From: Ensifer sp. WSM1721
GTDB taxonomy: Bacteria; Pseudomonadota; Alphaproteobacteria; Rhizobiales; Rhizobiaceae
Length of the DNA stretch: 64,000 bases
Assembly: GCF_000513895.2 (NCBI RefSeq)
Contig: NZ_CP165782.1
Location: 806,001-870,000 of the forward strand
Direction of reading: 5' to 3'
Shown here piece by piece: positions 24,819 to 35,124 of this stretch. The notes under the pieces are model-generated. The model saw nothing but the letters and a program-made list of their open reading frames with translations. It did not search any database and was not told the DNA's origin. Each line of letters begins with the position of its first letter. The first letter of the stretch is position 1. Made by a program: the position numbers and the translations under genes.

Positions 24819-25516
24819 GGTGTTGCCTCGTTGGAGATTGGGCGGGCGATGGGTCGGGCCGGCCGCAGGAGCCAGGTCATCAGCGAAAGCGCGCAGACGG
24901 CTCCCAGTATTTCCGCAATCACGAAGCCGGGCAGATCCCCCGGACGAATGCCGGAGAAAGTGTTCGTCAGTGACCGAGCCAATGCGACTGCTGGATTGGC
25001 GAAGGACGTGGAGGCGGTGAACCAGTAGGCGGCTGTGATGTAGAGACCGACGAGCCACGGTACTGCCTCGCCACGGAAGCGGATGCCGGCGAGGATGGTG
25101 GCGACCAGGCCGAAGGTCGCGATCGCCTCCGAAAGCCACTGCGCGGGACCGGTGCGCACTTTTGCGGAGATGTCGAGCGGCGAAAGATCGAACATCAGAT
25201 GGGCGATGACAGTCCCGGCAATGGCGCCCGTCACCTGCGCGACCAGATAAAACAAGCAGTCGCGTCGCCCGAGTCTTCCGGAAAGGGCGAAGACAAGCGA
25301 CACCGCCGGGTTGAAATGGGCGCCAGACAGAGGGCCAAGGATCGTGATCAGGACGACGAGGATGGCTCCCGTGGCGATCGTGTTGGCAACGAGGGCCAAT
25401 GCATTGTCGGCCGTCAAGGCATCCGCCATGATCCCCGAGCCGACGACCGCCGCCACGAGCAGGCCAGTGCCGAGTGCCTCTGCCACACAACGGCGGCTTA
25501 AGTCGAATTCCTGCAT
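24815..25516 (-). CDS. aqpS: Aquaglyceroporin AqpS, arsenite channel
   Basis: 233 aa with six hydrophobic segments and the two half-helices: GAHFNPAVSL near residue 67 keeps a full NPA box, and TSFANPAVALARS near residue 170 is the second. In S. meliloti AqpS replaces an energy-driven ArsB/Acr3 pump: arsenite made inside the cell flows out down its gradient. No pump gene lies in this operon, which agrees. It overlaps both neighbours (TGATG with the upstream reductase gene). Confidence 0.95.
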   Translation of the reverse strand: MQEFDLSRRCVAEALGTGLLVAAVVGSGIMADALTADNALALVANTIATGAILVVLITILGPLSGAHFNPAVSLVFALSGRLGRRDCLFYLVAQVTGAIAGTVIAHLMFDLSPLDISAKVRTGPAQWLSEAIATFGLVATILAGIRFRGEAVPWLVGLYITAAYWFTASTSFANPAVALARSLTNTFSGIRPGDLPGFVIAEILGAVCALSLMTWLLRPARPIARPISNEATP

Positions 25517-26037
25517 CAGCTTGCCCCGTCCGCGGTCGCGTCGTCCATGCGGCCGATCTCATCAAGATGGCTGTGGAGCGCCATTCTGTCGATCGAGGTG
25601 AGCGGCAGGCTGATGAAGGCCATGATCCGGTTCTTGAGGAACCGCGCCGCCTCGGCAAAGGCCCTTTCTTTTTCGAATTCGCTGCCTTCGACCGCGGCCG
25701 GATCGGCCACGCCCCAATGGGCGGTCATCGGATGGCCCGGCCAGACGGGGCATGCCTCTCCCGCCGCGCTGTCGCAAACGGTGAAGATGAAATCCATTTG
25801 CGGCGCATCCGGCATGGCGAACACTTCCCAACCCTTGGAACTGAAGCCCTCAGCCGGGTAGCCACGGCTCTTCAGTTCCCGAAGGGCAAGCGGATGCACG
25901 GTGCCCTTGGGGTTGCTGCCGGCCGAAAAGGCGCGGAAGCGGCCCTTGCCTTCCGTGTTCAGGATCGACTCGGCAAGAATAGAGCGTGCCGAATTGCCGG
26001 TACAGAGGAACAAGACATTGTAGACGGGTTCAGGCAT
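25516..26037 (-). CDS. Arsenate reductase of the low-molecular-weight phosphatase type
   Basis: 173 aa. The P-loop CTGNSARS (residues 12-19) is the CX5R loop of low-molecular-weight tyrosine phosphatases and ArsC of the thioredoxin or mycothiol type. A second Cys occurs in FIFTVCDSAAGEACPVWPG near residue 90, and the related Asp/Pro region WGVADPAA follows. It gives the operon a second arsenate reductase unrelated to the one downstream. A general phosphatase role is possible but the context argues for arsenate. It overlaps arsR by 8 bp. Confidence 0.88.
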   Translation of the reverse strand: MPEPVYNVLFLCTGNSARSILAESILNTEGKGRFRAFSAGSNPKGTVHPLALRELKSRGYPAEGFSSKGWEVFAMPDAPQMDFIFTVCDSAAGEACPVWPGHPMTAHWGVADPAAVEGSEFEKERAFAEAARFLKNRIMAFISLPLTSIDRMALHSHLDEIGRMDDATADGAS

Positions 26038-26386
26038 GAGTGTCCTCCCTTGGTGAACAGCATGGCGTAAGGTCCGCGATCAGGGGTGCGCAGAGATCCG
26101 GATGTCCGGCGCAGCAGTCCCTGAGCATGAAGCTGATGACGTGACGCAGACCGTCGAGATCGGCGCGGTAGATGATCGATCGGCTCTGCCGCTCCGTCGT
26201 CACAAGTCCCGCCCGCTGCAACTGCGCTAGATGCGTCGACATCGTGTTATGCGGGACCTTGAGCACACGGGCGATCTCACCCGCGGGCAGGCCGTCCGGC
26301 TCGTGTTTGACCAGGAGCCGAAATGCGTCGAAACGCGTTGGTTGAGCCAGGGCGGCCAGGGCTGCAATTGCGTCGGATGTGTCCAT
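26030..26386 (-). CDS. arsR: ArsR-family arsenite-responsive repressor
   Basis: 118 aa from the ATG at 26386; the longer open frame upstream has no family similarity. The winged helix shows LAALAQPTRFDAFRLLVKHE and VPHNTMSTHLAQLQRAGLVT, then ERQSRSIIYRADLDGL. The usual helix-3 CVC pair is absent. Instead a C-terminal cluster of Cys (RDCCAGHPDLC, later PCC) could bind As(III), as in other divergent ArsR types. It should repress its own operon by the palindrome over its start codon. Confidence 0.9.
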   Translation of the reverse strand: MDTSDAIAALAALAQPTRFDAFRLLVKHEPDGLPAGEIARVLKVPHNTMSTHLAQLQRAGLVTTERQSRSIIYRADLDGLRHVISFMLRDCCAGHPDLCAPLIADLTPCCSPREDTHA

Positions 26387-26410
26387 GTGTCGAGATATAT
26401 CGACGCATGG
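26383..26410. promoter_or_regulatory. Probable ArsR operator at the arsR start
   Basis: Arms CCATG-T-GTCGA and TCGAC-G-CATGG are symmetric around GATATA (26394-26399). The left arm covers the arsR start codon, so a bound repressor would block transcription of the whole five-gene operon. Confidence 0.7.
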
Positions 26411-26499
26411 ACATTTAGGCAAGCTTCGATCGCGACTGCAACGCGAATCAAGAAGGTATTTGCGGTTTCCGTCTGCAGGCGGCGGCGCATTGCTGCCGA

Positions 26500-27483
26500 T
26501 CAGTCGCTCGAAGCGGCAAGCCGCTTGCCGAGCAGGGGGCCGATCGTTTCCGCCCGATTGGTCCAGACGTAGCCCGCGAAATCTTCCGGAACCATCACCA
26601 GGTCTTCCGCCTTGTCGATGCCGGAGGTGAAATCCCCGCCGCCATAGGGGCCAAGAAGGATGATCTCGCTTCCGACAGCCCGCATGCGGGCCGCGAAGCG
26701 GTGCGGCCAGCCCCACAGAAACGGCGCATAATTGCTGGGCACGATGATAAGCGTATCGCGGCAGGCATCCGGAACGATGCCGGTCCAGCCATAGGCGGCG
26801 TAGCGACCAAGGCAGGCGACGGTGGACTGTCGATCATAGCCTTTCAGCCCCGGGATCAGCCGCAAGGTTTCCTGTGTCGGGGCGCTGCCGCCGTAGACCC
26901 CGAACACTTGCTTGCGCCACTCCGGGTGGAACCGCAGCAGCACGGCAAGCGTTGCGCCTTCCTCCCGCCGCTCGCTTTTGAAATTGATCAGGAAGCGGCC
27001 ATGGGGCAGGGCGTTGAAGACTTCCGTCAATGTCGGCATCTGGCCCTCCCCCTGACCGCGGAAAGGAAAGGTCTTGCCGCCGTCGGGCGTGTAACCATAA
27101 CCGATATCGAGCGTCTTCAGCTTGGACATCGGCGTCTGCTCGGTGACGCCCGTTCCGTTCGTCCTGCAGTCAAGCGTCCAGTCATGGAACACGGCGAACT
27201 GGCGGTCCGGCGTCAGGTGCACGTCGAGCTCGACGACATCGGCGCCGCTGTCGAACGCTGCGCGCATCGAGGCGATCGTGTTCTCGATATAGCTGTGGCG
27301 CGGTGGATCGATGCGATCGGCCGTGCAGGTGTCTTTTTCGACGCCATCCGGTGAGTAGACCTGATGGATGCCGCGGTGAGCGAGGATTTTCGGTGCGCCG
27401 GTGGGCGGCGTCGCCAGCAGCGACGTATTGAGGAGCCAGACCACGGCGAGGACGACGAGCGCAACGGCAACGACCTTCTTCAT
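26500..27483 (-). CDS. Glycerophosphodiester phosphodiesterase family protein
   Basis: 327 aa. An N-terminal hydrophobic stretch (VVAVALVVLAVVWLLNTSLL) is a signal anchor, so the enzyme faces the periplasm. The GDPD core shows ILAHRGIHQ near residue 34, ENTIASMRAAFDSGADVVEL with DVHLTPDRQFAVFHDWTLDC, all the usual His/Glu/Asp ligands. It would hydrolyse glycerophosphodiesters to glycerol 3-phosphate and an alcohol. It sits upstream of arsR in the same direction with its own spacer, so its link to the ars operon is only positional. Confidence 0.87.
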   Translation of the reverse strand: MKKVVAVALVVLAVVWLLNTSLLATPPTGAPKILAHRGIHQVYSPDGVEKDTCTADRIDPPRHSYIENTIASMRAAFDSGADVVELDVHLTPDRQFAVFHDWTLDCRTNGTGVTEQTPMSKLKTLDIGYGYTPDGGKTFPFRGQGEGQMPTLTEVFNALPHGRFLINFKSERREEGATLAVLLRFHPEWRKQVFGVYGGSAPTQETLRLIPGLKGYDRQSTVACLGRYAAYGWTGIVPDACRDTLIIVPSNYAPFLWGWPHRFAARMRAVGSEIILLGPYGGGDFTSGIDKAEDLVMVPEDFAGYVWTNRAETIGPLLGKRLAASSD

Positions 27484-28113
27484 CGGGTTTTTCCTCCTCT
27501 CGCGACGGCTTTACGCGATAATGGGACGTGACGATGTTACCGCGAGTGCACGCAGCAGGTTACGCGGATTGCGAACGATCTGTCACGTCGACGCGCGATT
27601 GACCGATAACCGACCTCATGGGAGGTAGGCGTTCGGCGTCGGCCATGCAACGCTTGTGGAGAATATACGTGCAGCAGCTCGCCGACGGAAATGCGTCAAA
27701 GCGATATCGCCGCAGCCGAGATGAGGAGCGGCGCGTTCCACCGCGAGCCGACGCGCTCGCGTGGGCGTTCGTACCACACGTCGTATGCCGACGATCAGGT
27801 CTTGCGCATTTACTAAGCATGCAAATCTTTGAGGGGCCACAAAAAAGCCCCCATTGATAAACCGGCGAACACAGCTAAGTTAATGGAAGTTCTGATGGAT
27901 AGGAGCCCGCTGGGCTGGCTTGACGACATCCCGTAGCTGGCGCCGCGCGTCCGTGCGGCCCGTCGGAAGCCGTGAGGCTTGACCTGAGCCGGTCGCTGCT
28001 TCTGGACACATCGGCGCTGTTTCCTAGCGCACTCTTCCGGAAGCGACCGAACCGCCCGCGCTCCATGCGGAAGAACTAACATGGTCCGTGTAGGTCTGGC
28101 GCTGAGGTTGGAA
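27484..28113. other. Non-coding spacer between the divergent GDPD and cfa genes
   Basis: 630 bp with no gene I can support; short frames here have biased, Arg-rich products. It holds a small hairpin, GGGGC (27833-27837) with GCCCC (27847-27851) around an A-rich loop, and a possible promoter beginning CTTGACC near 27977. Confidence 0.5.
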
Positions 28114-29370
28114 ATGAATGCAGCATTGTTGAAGTTGCTTCGCCGTCTTGTCCAGAAGGGGACTTTGACGGTCATTTTTTCATCGGGAGAGAAAGTTGTC
28201 CTGGGTGACGGCACGGGGAAGCCTGCGGCCATACGCATCACCGACGCCGAGGCGGAAAGGGCAATACTGTACGACCCCGGGCTGAAGTTCGGGGAAATGT
28301 ATATGGACGGTCGCGTCGTCGTCGAGGAGGGCGACATTTTCGACGTCCTGTCCATCATCAAGAGTAATGGTGTGGAAAAGGCAGCAACCTTCGCGAACTC
28401 TATCGTCGCGCTGTGGCACGTGCTGCGCCAGCAGGTGAAAAGCCGCCTGCCTGTAAACCGCAATCGCTACAACGTTGCCCACCATTACGATCTGGACGGC
28501 AAGCTCTTCAATCTCTTCCTCGATGAGGACTGGCAATATTCCTGTGCCTATTTCCACCCGCCCGGCATCTCGCTCGACGAGGCGCAGCGTGCCAAGAAGC
28601 GGCACATCGCGGCGAAGCTGTTGCTCGAACCCGGCCAGAGGGTGCTGGAGGTCGGTTCCGGCTGGGGTGGCATGGCGATGTATCTCGCCGAATCGTCCGG
28701 CGTCGAAGTCACCGGCATCACGCTCAGCGAAGAGCAGTTGAAGGTCTCGCGTGAACGCGCAGCCAGGCGCGGCCTCTCCGATCGCGTGCGCTTCGAGCTG
28801 CAGGACTATCGCACAATGCATGGACGGCAGTTCGATCGCATTGTCTCCGTCGGTATGTTCGAGCACGTGGGCATCGGCAATTACGGCAACTTCTTCCGTA
28901 AGATGAAGGAGCTCCTGAAGCCCGACGGCGTGATGCTGCTGCATTCCATCGGCCAGATCTACAAGCCCTGGGCCACCAATCCCTGGATCGAGAAATACAT
29001 CTTCCCGGGTGGTTATATCCCGGCCCTATCAGAGGTGCTGCCCTCGGTCGAGAACAGTCGGCTGCTCGTCAAGGACATAGAGATCCTGCCGATGCACTAT
29101 GCCTGGACGCTCAGGGCCTGGCGCGAGCGCTTCGTCGCGCGGCGGGACGAGGCGGTGAAGCTCTACGACGAGCGCTTCTTCCGGATGTGGGAGTTCTATC
29201 TCGCAGCCTCTGAGACGGCATTCCGTTACGATAAGCACTTCATCTTCCAGATACAGCTCTCGCCGTCTCTGGGAACGGTGCCGGTCTCGCGGGATTACAT
29301 CGAGGCGAAGGAGCGCGAACTGCTGGAGTTCGAGAAAACCCGCCGGCGGCTGGAGCTCGTCGCGGTTTGA
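28114..29370 (+). CDS. cfa: Cyclopropane-fatty-acyl-phospholipid synthase
   Basis: 418 aa from the ATG at 28114 (GAGG upstream, and MNAALLKLLRRLVQKG matches relatives); an ATG at 28081 adds 11 residues. The SAM site is VLEVGSGWGGMAMYLAESSG near residue 183. NRYNVAHHYDLDGKLFNLFL and QYSCAYFHPPGISLDEAQ are conserved, and the bicarbonate-binding residues lie in the VGMFEHVGIGNYGNFF region. It turns cis double bonds of membrane lipids into cyclopropane rings using SAM, which helps acid and stationary-phase survival. Sinorhizobium has two cfa paralogs; I cannot tell which this is. Confidence 0.95.
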   Translation: MNAALLKLLRRLVQKGTLTVIFSSGEKVVLGDGTGKPAAIRITDAEAERAILYDPGLKFGEMYMDGRVVVEEGDIFDVLSIIKSNGVEKAATFANSIVALWHVLRQQVKSRLPVNRNRYNVAHHYDLDGKLFNLFLDEDWQYSCAYFHPPGISLDEAQRAKKRHIAAKLLLEPGQRVLEVGSGWGGMAMYLAESSGVEVTGITLSEEQLKVSRERAARRGLSDRVRFELQDYRTMHGRQFDRIVSVGMFEHVGIGNYGNFFRKMKELLKPDGVMLLHSIGQIYKPWATNPWIEKYIFPGGYIPALSEVLPSVENSRLLVKDIEILPMHYAWTLRAWRERFVARRDEAVKLYDERFFRMWEFYLAASETAFRYDKHFIFQIQLSPSLGTVPVSRDYIEAKERELLEFEKTRRRLELVAV

Positions 29371-29620
29371 TGCAGTAAAGCGCCCAATGCCTTCGTAGCG
29401 GGATTGCCTCTCACCTCTAACCCCCTCCGGGCGAGGGGTCTGAGAGCGCCCGGCCTGTCTCGTCTGCCATCGAAACGCGCAGAAGGTCGCGGCAGCGGGA
29501 TGAGGCACGCCGCACGCATTTCATCTTTGCCATCTTCTGTGGAGTTCAGGTGAGCCCTCACTTGGCCTTCCTCGTCTGCGCACGTATGGTCCGGCCGGAA
29601 AACAGGATACGGAACGCAAA

Positions 29621-31921
29621 ATGACCGCAAAGCCCATTGCCTCCATCATAGCAAGCGAGATCAAGGCGACTGCCGCTCAAGTCGCCGCAGCTGTCGAATT
29701 GCTGGATGGAGGGGCGACCGTGCCGTTTATCGCCCGTTATCGTAAGGAGGTCACCGGTGGTCTCGATGACACGCAGTTGCGCGTTCTGTCGGAGCGGCTC
29801 ACCTATTTGCGCGAGCTCGAGGCGCGTCGGGCGGCGATCGTCGATTCGATCCGCAGTCAGGGCAAGCTCACCGACGAGCTGGAAGCCAAGATCGCTGCCG
29901 CGGTTACCAAGGCAGAGCTCGAGGATATCTATCTGCCTTACAAGCCGAAGCGGCGCACCAAGGCGGAGATCGCCCGGGAGCGCGGTCTCGGTCCGCTGGC
30001 GGAGGCGATTCTGGCCGATCGCTCGATCGCACCGGCTGAACGGGCGACCGCCTTCCTGGCCGCCGAGGTGCCGGATGTGAAGGCCGCCCTAGACGGCGCG
30101 CGTGACATCATCGCCGAAGGCATGACCGAGAACGCCGATCTGCTTGGCCGTTTGCGGAACCATATGCGCGAAGCGGCCTTCCTGCGCGCCAAGGTGGTCG
30201 ACGGCAAGCAGGAGGCGGGCGCGAAGTTCTCGGACTACTTCGACCATTCGGAGCGCTGGGCGGCGGTGCCGGGTCATCGCGCTCTCGCGATGTTGCGCGG
30301 CTGGAACGAAGAGGTCCTCTCCGTCGACATCGTCGTCGATCAGGAGGAGGCGTCTCCGGCGAAGCCGGTCGAGCGAATGATCGCCGCCGCCTACAACGTC
30401 GGCGTGCACCTGTCGGGCGACAAATGGCTGCTGGACGTCGTCGGCTGGACTTGGCGTGTCAAGCTTTCGCTGTCCCTCTCGCTGGATCTGATGCGGGAGC
30501 TGCGCGAGCGGGCGGAAGAGGAGGCCATTCGTGTCTTCGCGCGCAATCTCAAGGATCTTTTGCTCGCCGCACCCGCCGGCTCGCGCGCGACCATGGGCCT
30601 CGATCCGGGCATCCGCACGGGCGTCAAGGTCGCTGTGGTGGACGGCACCGGCAAGCTGCTCGACGCGACAACGGTCTATCCCTTCCCGCCGAAGAATGAT
30701 CTGCGCGGCACTCAAGCCGAGCTCGCCTCGCTGATCCGCAAGCACAAGATTGAGCTGATCGCCATCGGCAACGGCACCGGCAGCCGTGAAACGGAGAAGC
30801 TCGTTGCCGACATGCTCGCTCAGATGCCGGCACCGAAACCCACGAAGGTGATCGTTTCCGAGGCGGGTGCGTCGGTCTATTCCGCTTCGGAAACCGCGGC
30901 CGCGGAATTCCCGGGTGTCGACGTATCGCTGCGCGGCGCCGTGTCGATCGCCCGGAGACTCCAGGATCCGCTTGCCGAACTCGTCAAGATCGAGCCGAAA
31001 TCGATCGGTGTCGGCCAGTATCAGCACGATGTCGATCAGGCGAAGCTCAGCCGGTCTCTGGACGCGGTCGTCGAGGACGCCGTGAACGCCGTTGGCGTCG
31101 ATCTCAACACCGCCTCCGCGCCGCTATTGGCGCGTGTTTCGGGTTTGGGAAAATCGTCTGCCGAGGCGATCGTCGCGCACCGCAATGCGACGGGCGCCTT
31201 TGCCAACCGCCAGGAGCTCTTGAAGGTGCCGCGCCTCGGCGCCCGGACCTTCGAACAATGCGCCGGCTTCCTGCGGATACCGAACGGTTCGGAGCCGCTC
31301 GATGCCTCGTCCGTGCACCCGGAAGCCTATGGGATCGCCAAGAAGATCGTCGCCGCATGCGGCCGGGACGTACGCGCGCTGATGGGTGACAGCGCCGCTC
31401 TCAAGAAGCTCGATCCGCGCGCCTTCGTCGACGAGCGTTTCGGCCTGCCGACGGTCAAGGACATCCTCGCCGAATTGGAAAAGCCGGGCCGCGATCCGCG
31501 ACCGAGCTTCAAGACGGCAACCTTCGCCGAAGGTGTTGACGACATCAAGGACCTGAAGGTCGGCATGCAGCTCGAGGGGACGGTGACCAATGTCGCAGCC
31601 TTCGGCGCCTTCGTCGATATCGGCGTGCACCAGGACGGACTCATCCACGTGTCGCAACTGGCCGACCGTTTCGTCAAGGACCCGCATGAGGTCGTCAAAG
31701 CGGGCGACGTCGTCAGGGTGCGTGTCACCGAGGTCGACGTTGCGAGGAAACGCATAGGACTGACCATGCGCAAGGATGGCGGCGCGGATGCGGGGCGAGA
31801 GGCACGGGGGGCGGCGCCGAGCGGAGGCAACCGCGGCGCGTCCACGCGCCCGCAGAAGCCGCAGGCGCCGGCGGAGGGCGCGCTCGGCGCGGCGCTCTTG
31901 GCGGCGATGAAGAAAAAATGA
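29621..31921 (+). CDS. tex: Tex family RNA-binding transcription accessory protein
   Basis: 766 aa, the standard length. The N-terminal helical part starts [20 protein letters not shown]. Residues 320-450 are a YqgF/RNase H-like fold ([20 protein letters not shown]). Helix-hairpin-helix motifs follow ([20 protein letters not shown]), and the C-terminal S1 domain is [20 protein letters not shown] near residue 650. The extreme C-terminus is Gly/Ala-rich and disordered. Tex binds nucleic acid and aids transcription; the SPT6 relationship is known but the exact role in rhizobia is not. Confidence 0.95.
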   Translation: MTAKPIASIIASEIKATAAQVAAAVELLDGGATVPFIARYRKEVTGGLDDTQLRVLSERLTYLRELEARRAAIVDSIRSQGKLTDELEAKIAAAVTKAELEDIYLPYKPKRRTKAEIARERGLGPLAEAILADRSIAPAERATAFLAAEVPDVKAALDGARDIIAEGMTENADLLGRLRNHMREAAFLRAKVVDGKQEAGAKFSDYFDHSERWAAVPGHRALAMLRGWNEEVLSVDIVVDQEEASPAKPVERMIAAAYNVGVHLSGDKWLLDVVGWTWRVKLSLSLSLDLMRELRERAEEEAIRVFARNLKDLLLAAPAGSRATMGLDPGIRTGVKVAVVDGTGKLLDATTVYPFPPKNDLRGTQAELASLIRKHKIELIAIGNGTGSRETEKLVADMLAQMPAPKPTKVIVSEAGASVYSASETAAAEFPGVDVSLRGAVSIARRLQDPLAELVKIEPKSIGVGQYQHDVDQAKLSRSLDAVVEDAVNAVGVDLNTASAPLLARVSGLGKSSAEAIVAHRNATGAFANRQELLKVPRLGARTFEQCAGFLRIPNGSEPLDASSVHPEAYGIAKKIVAACGRDVRALMGDSAALKKLDPRAFVDERFGLPTVKDILAELEKPGRDPRPSFKTATFAEGVDDIKDLKVGMQLEGTVTNVAAFGAFVDIGVHQDGLIHVSQLADRFVKDPHEVVKAGDVVRVRVTEVDVARKRIGLTMRKDGGADAGREARGAAPSGGNRGASTRPQKPQAPAEGALGAALLAAMKKK

Positions 31922-32166
31922 GGGTGATCGTTGGAACGGCTCCGTGTTGCGGATCGTTACATCATCATCGATGCCCCCGGTGTGACGGCTTCAGGCTACG
32001 CTCTATATATTAGTTAATTGAAATATAGCCTGCTTTCCCTCATACTTCGCGAGTGGCGACAGCGGTTCGTCGCGAACAGGCGTCGACCAATGAATGCCGG
32101 ACTACGGCGGAACAGGTCAGCGGAAATCCTCTTCCGCCGGGACATCCCGGCGAAAGGAGGTGCGTC

Positions 32167-32475
32167 ATGGTACGCAATGTGGTCCGCGGCCTCGCTCTCG
32201 CCGCCCTGCTGGCGGTGACGGTCTATCCTGCTCCTGCAGATTCGCAAGCAGTGGCGAATTGCGCCGAGCGATCGCAGGTCGTCGAGTTTCTTGCCCGACA
32301 GTATTCCGAAAAACAGGCTGCCTTCGGGCTGATCAACCCGCAAGCAGTGATGGAACTTTATGCAGGCGATAACGGCAGCTGGACCTTGGTCGTGACCGAC
32401 GTGTCCGGCCGAAGCTGCGTCATCCTGGCGGGAAAAAGCTGGGAGCAGGTGATCCCGGTCGGCCCGAAGGCTTAA
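32167..32475 (+). CDS. Small secreted protein of unknown function (102 aa)
   Basis: The ATG at 32167 has a very strong AAAGGAGG upstream. Residues 1-28 are a signal peptide (RGLALAALLAVTVYPAPADS). The mature part has two Cys (VANCAERSQVVEFLARQYSE and SGRSCVILAGKSWEQVIP), which could form a disulfide, with GSWTLVVTDVSG between them. The pattern is that of small periplasmic proteins common in rhizobia, but I do not recognise a named family. An inverted repeat, CAGGCTA (31992-31998) and TAGCCTG (32026-32032), lies in its upstream region. Confidence 0.8.
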   Translation: MVRNVVRGLALAALLAVTVYPAPADSQAVANCAERSQVVEFLARQYSEKQAAFGLINPQAVMELYAGDNGSWTLVVTDVSGRSCVILAGKSWEQVIPVGPKA

Positions 32476-32574
32476 CCGCAGGTCTTCATCGGTCGCATCC
32501 CTAACGCCTACCATGCGTGGGGAGGGAGGCGCGGCCGACCCCCACCCCGCATCCGGCGCTGATTGCAAAAAAGG

Positions 32575-33888
32575 TCAGTCCGGCCTGCCGACGCTCGCAT
32601 AGTGGAAGCCGTGCTTGGCGACTTCATCCTTGCGGTAGATATTGCGCAGGTCGACGAGCAGCGGAGTGTTCATGATGGACTTCAGCCGATCGAAATCCAG
32701 CGCGCGGAATTCGTTCCACTCGGTGATGATCACCAGTGCGTCGGCCTGTGCCGCTGCGTCATAGGGATCGGTCGCGTAGTCCATGCCCTCTATGAGGTTG
32801 CGGGCGTTTTCCATTCCTTCCGGATCATAACCGGTCACCTTGGCGCCGGCGTCCTGCAAGGCCTGGACGATCGCGATCGCCGGGCTGTCACGCATGTCGT
32901 CGGTATTCGGCTTGAAGGTGAGGCCGAGAACCGCGATCTTGGAGCCGCGTACCTCGCCACCCGCCGCGGCGATCACCTTGCGGCCCATCGCTCGCTTGCG
33001 GTTGTCGTTGACGGCGACCGTGGCCTCCACCAGCCGTACGGGACTGTCGTGATCCTGGGCGGTCTTGACCAGTGCCAGCGTGTCCTTGGGGAAGCATGAG
33101 CCGCCATAGCCCGGGCCGGCGTGCAGGAATTTTGCCCCGATGCGTCCGTCGAGTCCGATGCCGCGGGCGACATCCTGGACATTGGCGCCGACCTTCTCGC
33201 AGAGATCGGCCATCTCGTTGATGAAGGTGATCTTCATCGCCAGGAAGGCGTTACCGGCATATTTGATCAATTCCGAGGTGCGGCGTGTCGTGAAGACGAG
33301 GGGGGACTGGTTGAGATAAAGCGGACGATAGACCTCCGTCATCACGTCGCGTGCGCGCTGGTCATTGCCGTTGAGGCCGATGACGATCCGGTCCGGCCGT
33401 TTGAAATCCTCGATCGCAGCGCCTTCGCGCAAGAATTCCGGATTCGAGACGACGGCGAAGTCGGCATCCGGGTTGGTCTCGCGGATGATGCGCTCGACCT
33501 CGTCGCCGGTACCGACCGGAACCGTGGATTTGGTGACGATGACCGTGAAGCCCTGAAGATTGGCAGCGATGTCGCGTGCAGCGGCATAGACATAGGAGAG
33601 ATCGGCGTGGCCGTCGCCGCGCCGCGACGGTGTACCGACGGCGATGAAGACCACATCGCTCGCCGCAACGGCAGTCTTGAGGTCGACGGTGAAATTCAGG
33701 CGGCCGGCGGCGACGTTGCTGGCGACGAGATGATCGAGGCCCGGTTCGAAGATCGGAATCTGTCCTTTCTTGAGCGCCGCGATCTTCCCTTCGTCCTTGT
33801 CGACGCAAACGACATCATGGCCGAAATCCGCAAAGCATACGCCGGAAACAAGGCCGACATAGCCGGCGCCGATCATCGTGATTTTCAT
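32575..33888 (-). CDS. rkpK: UDP-glucose 6-dehydrogenase
   Basis: 437 aa. The NAD-binding start is ITMIGAGYVGLVSGVCFADF, the middle carries the substrate loop FLREGAAIEDFKRPDRIVIG, and the catalytic Cys is in HAGPGYGGSCFPKDTLAL near residue 260. The C-terminal domain has GLTFKPNTDDMRDSPAIAIV. It oxidises UDP-glucose to UDP-glucuronic acid for K-antigen and lipopolysaccharide synthesis; rkpK is the rhizobial name. It lies 141 bp after lpsL, which uses its product. Confidence 0.95.
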   Translation of the reverse strand: MKITMIGAGYVGLVSGVCFADFGHDVVCVDKDEGKIAALKKGQIPIFEPGLDHLVASNVAAGRLNFTVDLKTAVAASDVVFIAVGTPSRRGDGHADLSYVYAAARDIAANLQGFTVIVTKSTVPVGTGDEVERIIRETNPDADFAVVSNPEFLREGAAIEDFKRPDRIVIGLNGNDQRARDVMTEVYRPLYLNQSPLVFTTRRTSELIKYAGNAFLAMKITFINEMADLCEKVGANVQDVARGIGLDGRIGAKFLHAGPGYGGSCFPKDTLALVKTAQDHDSPVRLVEATVAVNDNRKRAMGRKVIAAAGGEVRGSKIAVLGLTFKPNTDDMRDSPAIAIVQALQDAGAKVTGYDPEGMENARNLIEGMDYATDPYDAAAQADALVIITEWNEFRALDFDRLKSIMNTPLLVDLRNIYRKDEVAKHGFHYASVGRPD

Positions 33889-34029
33889 CCGCTCTTTCCC
33901 TTTGATTGCGTGGTTTTTCTCGAGGATGTTCGGTTGGTGAAATGTATCGATTAAAAGGCGAAAATAGGATCAATCTACAGTTTTCTGCCCGCGTGGGCGC
34001 GATTTGCGCGCTGATCCCGCGGGACTACG

Positions 34030-35055
34030 TCAGCCTACTGTGTCTGTATTGCGGCTATATTCTTCATACCATTCCACGAAACGCGCAACCCCTTCTTCCA
34101 CGGGAACGGAAGGTTTGAAACCGGTGAGTGCCTCGAGCAAGTCCGGCGATGCATAGGTTCGCGGGACGTCTCCCTGCTGCATCGGCAGCAGGTTGCGGAT
34201 CGCCGGCCGCCCCATCGCCTTTTCGACCGTTTCGACGAATGTCATCAGCTCGACCGGCTGGCCGCCACCAATATTGACGACGCGGAATGGCGCGTGGCGG
34301 GACAGCGTATCGGCGGCCGTGCCCGCTGCCACCCGGTTCTCCTCCGATGGCGCGATGTGCGAGAGCTGGACAATGCCTTCGATGAGGTCGTCGATATAGG
34401 TGAAATCCCGGCTCATCTGGCCCTCGCCATAAATATCGATCGGCCGGCCATTGCGAATGGCATCGACAAACTTGAAGAGGGCCATGTCAGGCCTTCCCCA
34501 GGGGCCATACACGGTGAAGAAACGGAAGGCGGTGGTCGGCACCCTATAGAGGTGAGCGTAGCTATGTGCCATCACCTCCATCGATTTCTTGGTCGCCGCA
34601 TAGAGCGTCATCGGCTCGTCGGCCCGGTCGGTTTCGGCAAAGGGGATCTTTTCGTTGGCGCCGTAGATCGATGAGGTGGAAGCCAGCATCAGATGCTTCG
34701 GCGCGATTTTCTTGGCCAGTTCGAGGATGTTCCACGACCCGACGAGGTTCGAGTCGACGTAGGCTTTCGGATTTTCAAGGCTGTAGCGGACACCCGCCTG
34801 GGCGGCGAGATGAATGATGATCTCCGGCTCGGCGAGTTCGGCCGCGCGATCGAGCGCGGCGCGGTCTTCGAGCATGGCCGTGACAGCTTTGAAGCCGTTT
34901 GAACGCTCGAGGACGGCGTGGCGACGTTGCTTGAGCCTCACGTCGTAGTAGGGCGTCATGCCGTCGAAACCGACCACAAAATGCCCCTCGTCGATCAGCC
35001 GCTTGGCGAGATGGAAGCCGATGAACCCTGCGGTGCCGGTAATGAGGTAGCGCAC
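34030..35055 (-). CDS. lpsL: UDP-glucuronate 4-epimerase
   Basis: 341 aa with a GTG start at 35055. It is a short-chain dehydrogenase: cofactor loop [20 protein letters not shown], catalytic Ser in [15 protein letters not shown] near residue 125, and the YxxxK pair in [36 protein letters not shown] is typical of UDP-glucuronate epimerases. It makes UDP-galacturonate for lipopolysaccharide core; in S. meliloti lpsL acts in symbiosis. It is paired with rkpK. Confidence 0.95.
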   Translation of the reverse strand: MRYLITGTAGFIGFHLAKRLIDEGHFVVGFDGMTPYYDVRLKQRRHAVLERSNGFKAVTAMLEDRAALDRAAELAEPEIIIHLAAQAGVRYSLENPKAYVDSNLVGSWNILELAKKIAPKHLMLASTSSIYGANEKIPFAETDRADEPMTLYAATKKSMEVMAHSYAHLYRVPTTAFRFFTVYGPWGRPDMALFKFVDAIRNGRPIDIYGEGQMSRDFTYIDDLIEGIVQLSHIAPSEENRVAAGTAADTLSRHAPFRVVNIGGGQPVELMTFVETVEKAMGRPAIRNLLPMQQGDVPRTYASPDLLEALTGFKPSVPVEEGVARFVEWYEEYSRNTDTVG

Positions 35056-35124
35056 AACGATATCCCAAATTGCCCAACTGGATTGTTCATACGCAGAAAG
35101 GCCGACAATGGAAAGCCGAATCCG

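Noticed and set aside
27618..27857. 79-codon plus-strand frame between the GDPD and cfa genes
   Set aside because: It is Arg-rich and lacks a ribosome binding site or recognisable motif; I treat the region as non-coding.
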